NCBI GenBank assembly: GCA_034436035.1
Contig: DAOTVW010000182.1
Location: 1-9,416 of the forward strand
Length of the DNA stretch: 9,416 nt
Direction of reading: 5' to 3'
Source of the DNA: UBA4823 sp034436035
GTDB taxonomy: Bacteria; Chloroflexota; Anaerolineae; Anaerolineales; UBA4823
In this document: in pieces, positions 7,543-9,416 of the stretch
How positions within the stretch are numbered: the stretch's first letter is position 1
Layout: each line of letters opens with the position of its first letter
Made by a program: the position numbers and the translations under genes
The notes under the pieces: generated by a model
The model's input: only the letters and a program-made list of their open reading frames with translations
What the model was told of the DNA's origin: nothing
The model's database searches: none

Positions 7543-8322
7543 ATGGTAACAACTACAGCTCCAGTTCAGGTAGTCTATCAAAGACCAAAATCATTGAGTG
7601 ATACCCCCACACACTATTGCCCGGGATGCACGCATGGAATTGCTCACCGTTTAATTGCGGAAGTGATGGACGAAATGGGCATTCGCGAACGGGCGATTGG
7701 GGTGGCTCCGGTGGGTTGTTCTGTTTTTGCTTATAACTATTTCACTTGCGATTTTGTCGAAGCTGCGCACGGACGAGCACCAGCAATGGCAACCGGCATC
7801 AAGCGGGTTTTACCCGACCGGGTTGTTTTTACCTATCAAGGCGACGGGGATATGGCTTCAATTGGCATGAGCGAAATCGTCCATGCGGCTGGGCGAGGGG
7901 AAAATATCACGGTTATCTTCATTAATAACGCCATTTATGGCATGACCGGCGGGCAAATGGCACCAACCACTTTACCAGGACAACAAACCACGTCTTCTCC
8001 CCATGGCCGCGATGTCGAGACAATGGGTTTCCCGATGAAAATGGCAGAGCTGCTTTCACAGTTGGATGGCGCAGGATATGTCGTTCGGCGCAGTTTACAT
8101 GATCCCAAGAATATCCGGATGGCGAAAAAAGCAATTCGCCTGGCATTTGAAACGCAAGTACATGGGCTTGGATTTTCGATGGTTGAATTGCTCTCTACCT
8201 GCAATACTAATTGGGGTGTCTCCGTTTTAGAGGCGATGCAATGGTTGAAAGATCATATGTTGCCAATGTATCCGATCGGGGATTACAAGGTGTCTCCAGC
8301 TCTGGAAAATATAAAGGTTTAG
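7543..8322 (+). CDS. 2-oxoacid:ferredoxin oxidoreductase beta subunit (TPP- and [4Fe-4S]-binding)
   Basis: At 259 residues this has the usual beta-subunit length. The TPP/Mg motif runs from GDGD (100-103) to NN (128-129), followed by IYGMTGGQMAPTT, a hallmark of the family. Cys26 and Cys29 in HYCPGCTHG, Cys59 in APVGCSVFAY and Cys220 in LLSTCNTNWG match the four-Cys arrangement that holds the single [4Fe-4S] cluster of archaeal-type beta subunits. This subunit forms the hydroxyalkyl-TPP intermediate at the interface with alpha and sends electrons to the delta ferredoxin. TGAGGAG at 7527-7533 overlaps the stop of alpha and serves as ribosome-binding site, with nine bases to the ATG. Database names would be VorA/KorB-type; the naming is inconsistent, so no symbol is given. 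Confidence 0.93.
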   Translation: MVTTTAPVQVVYQRPKSLSDTPTHYCPGCTHGIAHRLIAEVMDEMGIRERAIGVAPVGCSVFAYNYFTCDFVEAAHGRAPAMATGIKRVLPDRVVFTYQGDGDMASIGMSEIVHAAGRGENITVIFINNAIYGMTGGQMAPTTLPGQQTTSSPHGRDVETMGFPMKMAELLSQLDGAGYVVRRSLHDPKNIRMAKKAIRLAFETQVHGLGFSMVELLSTCNTNWGVSVLEAMQWLKDHMLPMYPIGDYKVSPALENIKV

Positions 8323-8337
8323 GCAAAGGAGAAGAAA

Positions 8338-8886
8338 ATGCAAACCGATATTATCATCGCTGGATTTGGTGGGCAGGGGGTTTTGTTTGCAGGTCAGCTC
8401 ATGGCGTATGCAGCTATGGATGCTGGCTGGGAAGTGACCTGGATACCTTCGTATGGGCCAGAAATGCGCGGAGGCACAGCAAATTGTACGGTGATCATCG
8501 CTGATGAAGAGATTGGATCTCCCTTGGTGTTAAATCCGAAGGCAGCGATCGTGTTGAATTTACCTTCCTTGGACAAGTACGAACCATTAGTTGTGCCGGG
8601 CGGGGTGTTGGTTGCCAATGCTTCTTTGGTGAATCGTCCTCCGATGCGCACCGATATCGAGAGCGTTTTCATTCCGGTTAATGAGATTGCTGAGGAAATT
8701 GGCAATCGCCGTTTGTTGAATATGGTTGCCCTTGGCGCATTACTGGCAAAATTGCCCGTGTTATCTCTAGAGGAAATTGAAAAAGCATTGGAGAATCATT
8801 TGCCGGAACGGCATAGGAAATTCCTCGAAGTAAATAAACAAGCCTTACGCCGTGGGGCAGAGTTTGCGCTTCATCCAGTAGTTTAA
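8338..8886 (+). CDS. 2-oxoacid:ferredoxin oxidoreductase gamma subunit
   Basis: The 182-residue product is a full-length gamma subunit. It opens with the Rossmann-like GFGGQGV (9-15) and has SYGPEMRGGTAN (38-49), both diagnostic of the KorC/VorC/PorC gamma family, which contributes to CoA binding in structurally known homologues. The last third (EIGNRRLLNMVALGALL, then a helical tail) is also typical, since these proteins form a helix before the C-terminus. It is the last gene of the operon, 15 bases after beta, with AGGAG at 8327-8331 six bases before the ATG. All four subunits are present as separate genes, unlike the fused bacterial pyruvate:ferredoxin oxidoreductase. No maturation or CoA-ligase gene is seen next to it in this window. 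Confidence 0.92.
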   Translation: MQTDIIIAGFGGQGVLFAGQLMAYAAMDAGWEVTWIPSYGPEMRGGTANCTVIIADEEIGSPLVLNPKAAIVLNLPSLDKYEPLVVPGGVLVANASLVNRPPMRTDIESVFIPVNEIAEEIGNRRLLNMVALGALLAKLPVLSLEEIEKALENHLPERHRKFLEVNKQALRRGAEFALHPVV

Positions 8887-8897
8887 ATCCTTACACT

Positions 8898-8979
8898 GGT
8901 GGGTTTCCTGGCTGGAGGAGGGCTGTAAGATGGCCTTCACGGGGAAAACTTAAAAAAATTGTCAGCCAGGAAACCCACC
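8898..8979. repeat. Perfect 17-bp inverted repeat with nested hairpin, downstream of the oxidoreductase operon
   Basis: GGTGGGTTTCCTGGCTG (8898-8914) is the exact reverse complement of 8963-8979. The 48-base loop contains a second hairpin: 8918-8924 pairs with 8932-8938 (seven pairs, two of them G-U) around a 7-base loop. The remaining loop is A-rich. The element begins 12 bases after the gamma stop codon, where a terminator or 3'-end stabilising structure for the operon would sit. However, only TATAATTTGATT follows it, not a solid T-run, so classical intrinsic termination is doubtful. Other readings are a short palindromic repeat of REP or MITE type. No target-site duplication is evident and no second copy lies in the window. 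Confidence 0.9.
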
Positions 8980-8985
8980 TATAAT
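8959..8985 (+). promoter_or_regulatory. Candidate promoter overlapping the right arm of the inverted repeat
   Basis: TTGTCA (8959-8964, 5/6 match to TTGACA) and a perfect TATAAT (8980-8985) are 15 bases apart, and the spacer is almost exactly the right arm of the inverted repeat. The hexamers are good, but the spacing is one to two bases short of the favoured 16-18. If active, it would start transcripts near 8992 and give the downstream lipoprotein gene a leader of about 160 bases. Confidence 0.33.
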
Positions 8986-9000
8986 TTGATTGGAGGGGGA

Positions 9001-9027
9001 ATGAATCGGCTGAGTGGGGGAGTTTAA
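9001..9027 (+). other. Doubtful 8-codon ORF (MNRLSGGV) in the leader of the lipoprotein gene
   Basis: GGAGG at 8992-8996, within a longer G-run, stands four bases before the ATG at 9001, and the frame stops at TAA 9025-9027. It could be a leader peptide. G-rich stretches make Shine-Dalgarno-like matches easy by chance, and the spacing is short. Nothing about the peptide indicates a function. Confidence 0.15.
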
Positions 9028-9035
9028 CCGGAATA

Positions 9036-9045
9036 AGGAATTCCT
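9036..9045. repeat. 10-bp perfect palindrome AGGAATTCCT
   Basis: AGGAATTCCT is self-complementary over ten bases and lies between the candidate promoter at 8959-8985 and the downstream lipoprotein gene. Dimeric regulators bind sites of this sort, but the palindrome is short, single-copy in the window and may be chance. Confidence 0.25.
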
Positions 9046-9095
9046 GCAATAAACAAATTTTTATGAGTAATTGATAAGAGGTTAGGAGGTAAGGA

Positions 9096-9122
9096 ATGCC
9101 TATGGCGATATGTCTTGTATAA
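9096..9122 (+). other. Possible 8-codon leader ORF (MPMAICLV) upstream of the lipoprotein gene
   Basis: A strong Shine-Dalgarno sequence, TAGGAGGT (9083-9090), is five bases before the ATG at 9096, which is ideal spacing, and the frame ends at TAA 9120-9122. No other start codon uses this ribosome-binding site. The stop overlaps the TATAAT at 9118-9123, so the two features would be alternatives or belong to different transcripts. It could be a leader peptide or the remains of a lost gene. Confidence 0.25.
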
Positions 9123-9123
9123 T
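9118..9123 (+). promoter_or_regulatory. Possible -10 element (TATAAT) for the terminal lipoprotein gene
   Basis: A perfect TATAAT lies 28 bases before the ATG at 9152, a suitable distance for a promoter with a leader of about 22 bases carrying AAGGAG. No good -35 hexamer is seen 15-19 bases upstream and there is no TGn extension, so support is limited. Confidence 0.3.
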
Positions 9124-9139
9124 TGGCTTATTGAATGAT

Positions 9140-9145
9140 AAGGAG
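9140..9145 (+). promoter_or_regulatory. Ribosome-binding site that fixes the start of the terminal lipoprotein
   Basis: AAGGAG is six bases before the ATG at 9152. It selects that frame over the overlapping frame from GTG 9145, which encodes no recognisable protein. Confidence 0.75.
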
Positions 9146-9151
9146 TGAGAT

Positions 9152-9416
9152 ATGACAAATCGAAAATTATTTACCCTATGGATAGGCTTCATCTGGTTGT
9201 TAAGCGGTTGCTCGACGATATTACCTCAACCAACGCCTACCCCTACTTCAACTCCCTCTCCAACAGCAACGCCGTTGCCAACGGATACGCCAACGCCATT
9301 ACCTACGGATACACCCACCGCGATGCCGACCAATACTCCGTTTCCGACATTACCACCGTTACCAACCCAGCCACCTGCTTCTCCTACACCCAGCGGTGGT
9401 AAACCAATCTACATTT
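9152..9416 (+). CDS. Pro/Thr-rich lipoprotein, N-terminal part (3' end outside window)
   Basis: Translation from ATG 9152 stays open for 88 codons to the window edge. The start MTNRK, a hydrophobic core (LFTLWIGFIW) and lipobox LSGC make a clear lipoprotein signal peptide, with Cys20 as the lipidated residue, so the protein should be anchored on the outside of the cytoplasmic membrane. Residues 25-80 are a Pro/Thr-rich spacer. Within it PLPTDTPT occurs twice in tandem (41-48 and 49-56), followed by the diverged AMPTNTPF (57-64). The two perfect copies use different codons at many third positions, so the repeat is old or kept by selection at protein level. After SGG the sequence KPIYI may begin the folded domain, but its identity cannot be told. 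The style matches the linker of the binding lipoprotein at 4663, so another solute-binding protein or a surface enzyme is possible. Confidence 0.85.
   Translation, partial: MTNRKLFTLWIGFIWLLSGCSTILPQPTPTPTSTPSPTATPLPTDTPTPLPTDTPTAMPTNTPFPTLPPLPTQPPASPTPSGGKPIYI

Noticed and set aside
8211..8504. Plus-strand frame spanning the beta-gamma junction
   Set aside because: It is an alternative frame across two clearly conserved genes, with no domain and no ribosome-binding site.
9145..9402. Closed reading frame from GTG 9145 (85 residues)
   Set aside because: It overlaps the lipoprotein gene at 9152 in another frame and encodes a low-complexity Asn/Ala/Tyr-rich shadow of the Pro/Thr linker. It has no recognisable domain.
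1..9416. A new defence, mobile or CRISPR-like system
   Set aside because: No nuclease, transposase, reverse transcriptase, toxin-antitoxin pair or spaced repeat array is visible. The large genes all belong to known families.

Overview
This window looks like chromosomal DNA from an anaerobic member of the Chloroflexota, probably Anaerolineae. That placement is an inference. It rests on lipoproteins with Pro/Thr-rich linkers after the lipobox Cys, a very long PAS/multi-GAF sensor, and a ferredoxin-dependent 2-oxoacid oxidoreductase operon. All supported genes lie on the + strand. I see no tRNA, rRNA, CRISPR array, transposase or phage gene.

Region 1 (1-5991) is a signalling and uptake block. 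The window opens inside a receiver-only response regulator. Its 3' end overlaps by 35 bp the start of a 1476-residue cytoplasmic protein with two PAS domains, about six GAF domains and a C-terminal HD-GYP domain whose metal ligands all appear intact, so it is probably a cyclic-di-GMP phosphodiesterase. Twelve bases later comes a lipoprotein of the family 1 (MalE-like) extracellular solute-binding class, with no transporter permease or ATPase beside it.

Region 2 (5992-6140) is a short intergenic stretch with a small inverted repeat and a plausible sigma70-type promoter.

Region 3 (6141-8886) is a tight four-gene operon in the order delta (2x[4Fe-4S] ferredoxin), alpha (VorB-like), beta (TPP-binding), gamma. 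The gaps are 13-15 bases and each gene has a good Shine-Dalgarno sequence. Together the products form a 2-oxoacid:ferredoxin oxidoreductase. The alpha subunit most resembles the 2-ketoisovalerate (VorB) branch, which would fit oxidative decarboxylation of branched-chain 2-oxoacids to acyl-CoA with reduction of ferredoxin. Substrate choice cannot be settled from sequence alone.

Region 4 (8887-9151) is non-coding apart from two doubtful 8-codon ORFs. It holds a perfect 17-bp inverted repeat with a second hairpin nested in its 48-nt loop, and two TATAAT boxes. Region 5 (9152 to the end) is the 5' part of another Pro/Thr-rich lipoprotein whose functional domain lies outside the window.

No clearly new biological system is visible. 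The points most worth a second look are the large inverted repeat and leader after the oxidoreductase operon, and the coupling of a receiver, a multi-GAF HD-GYP protein and an orphan binding protein.
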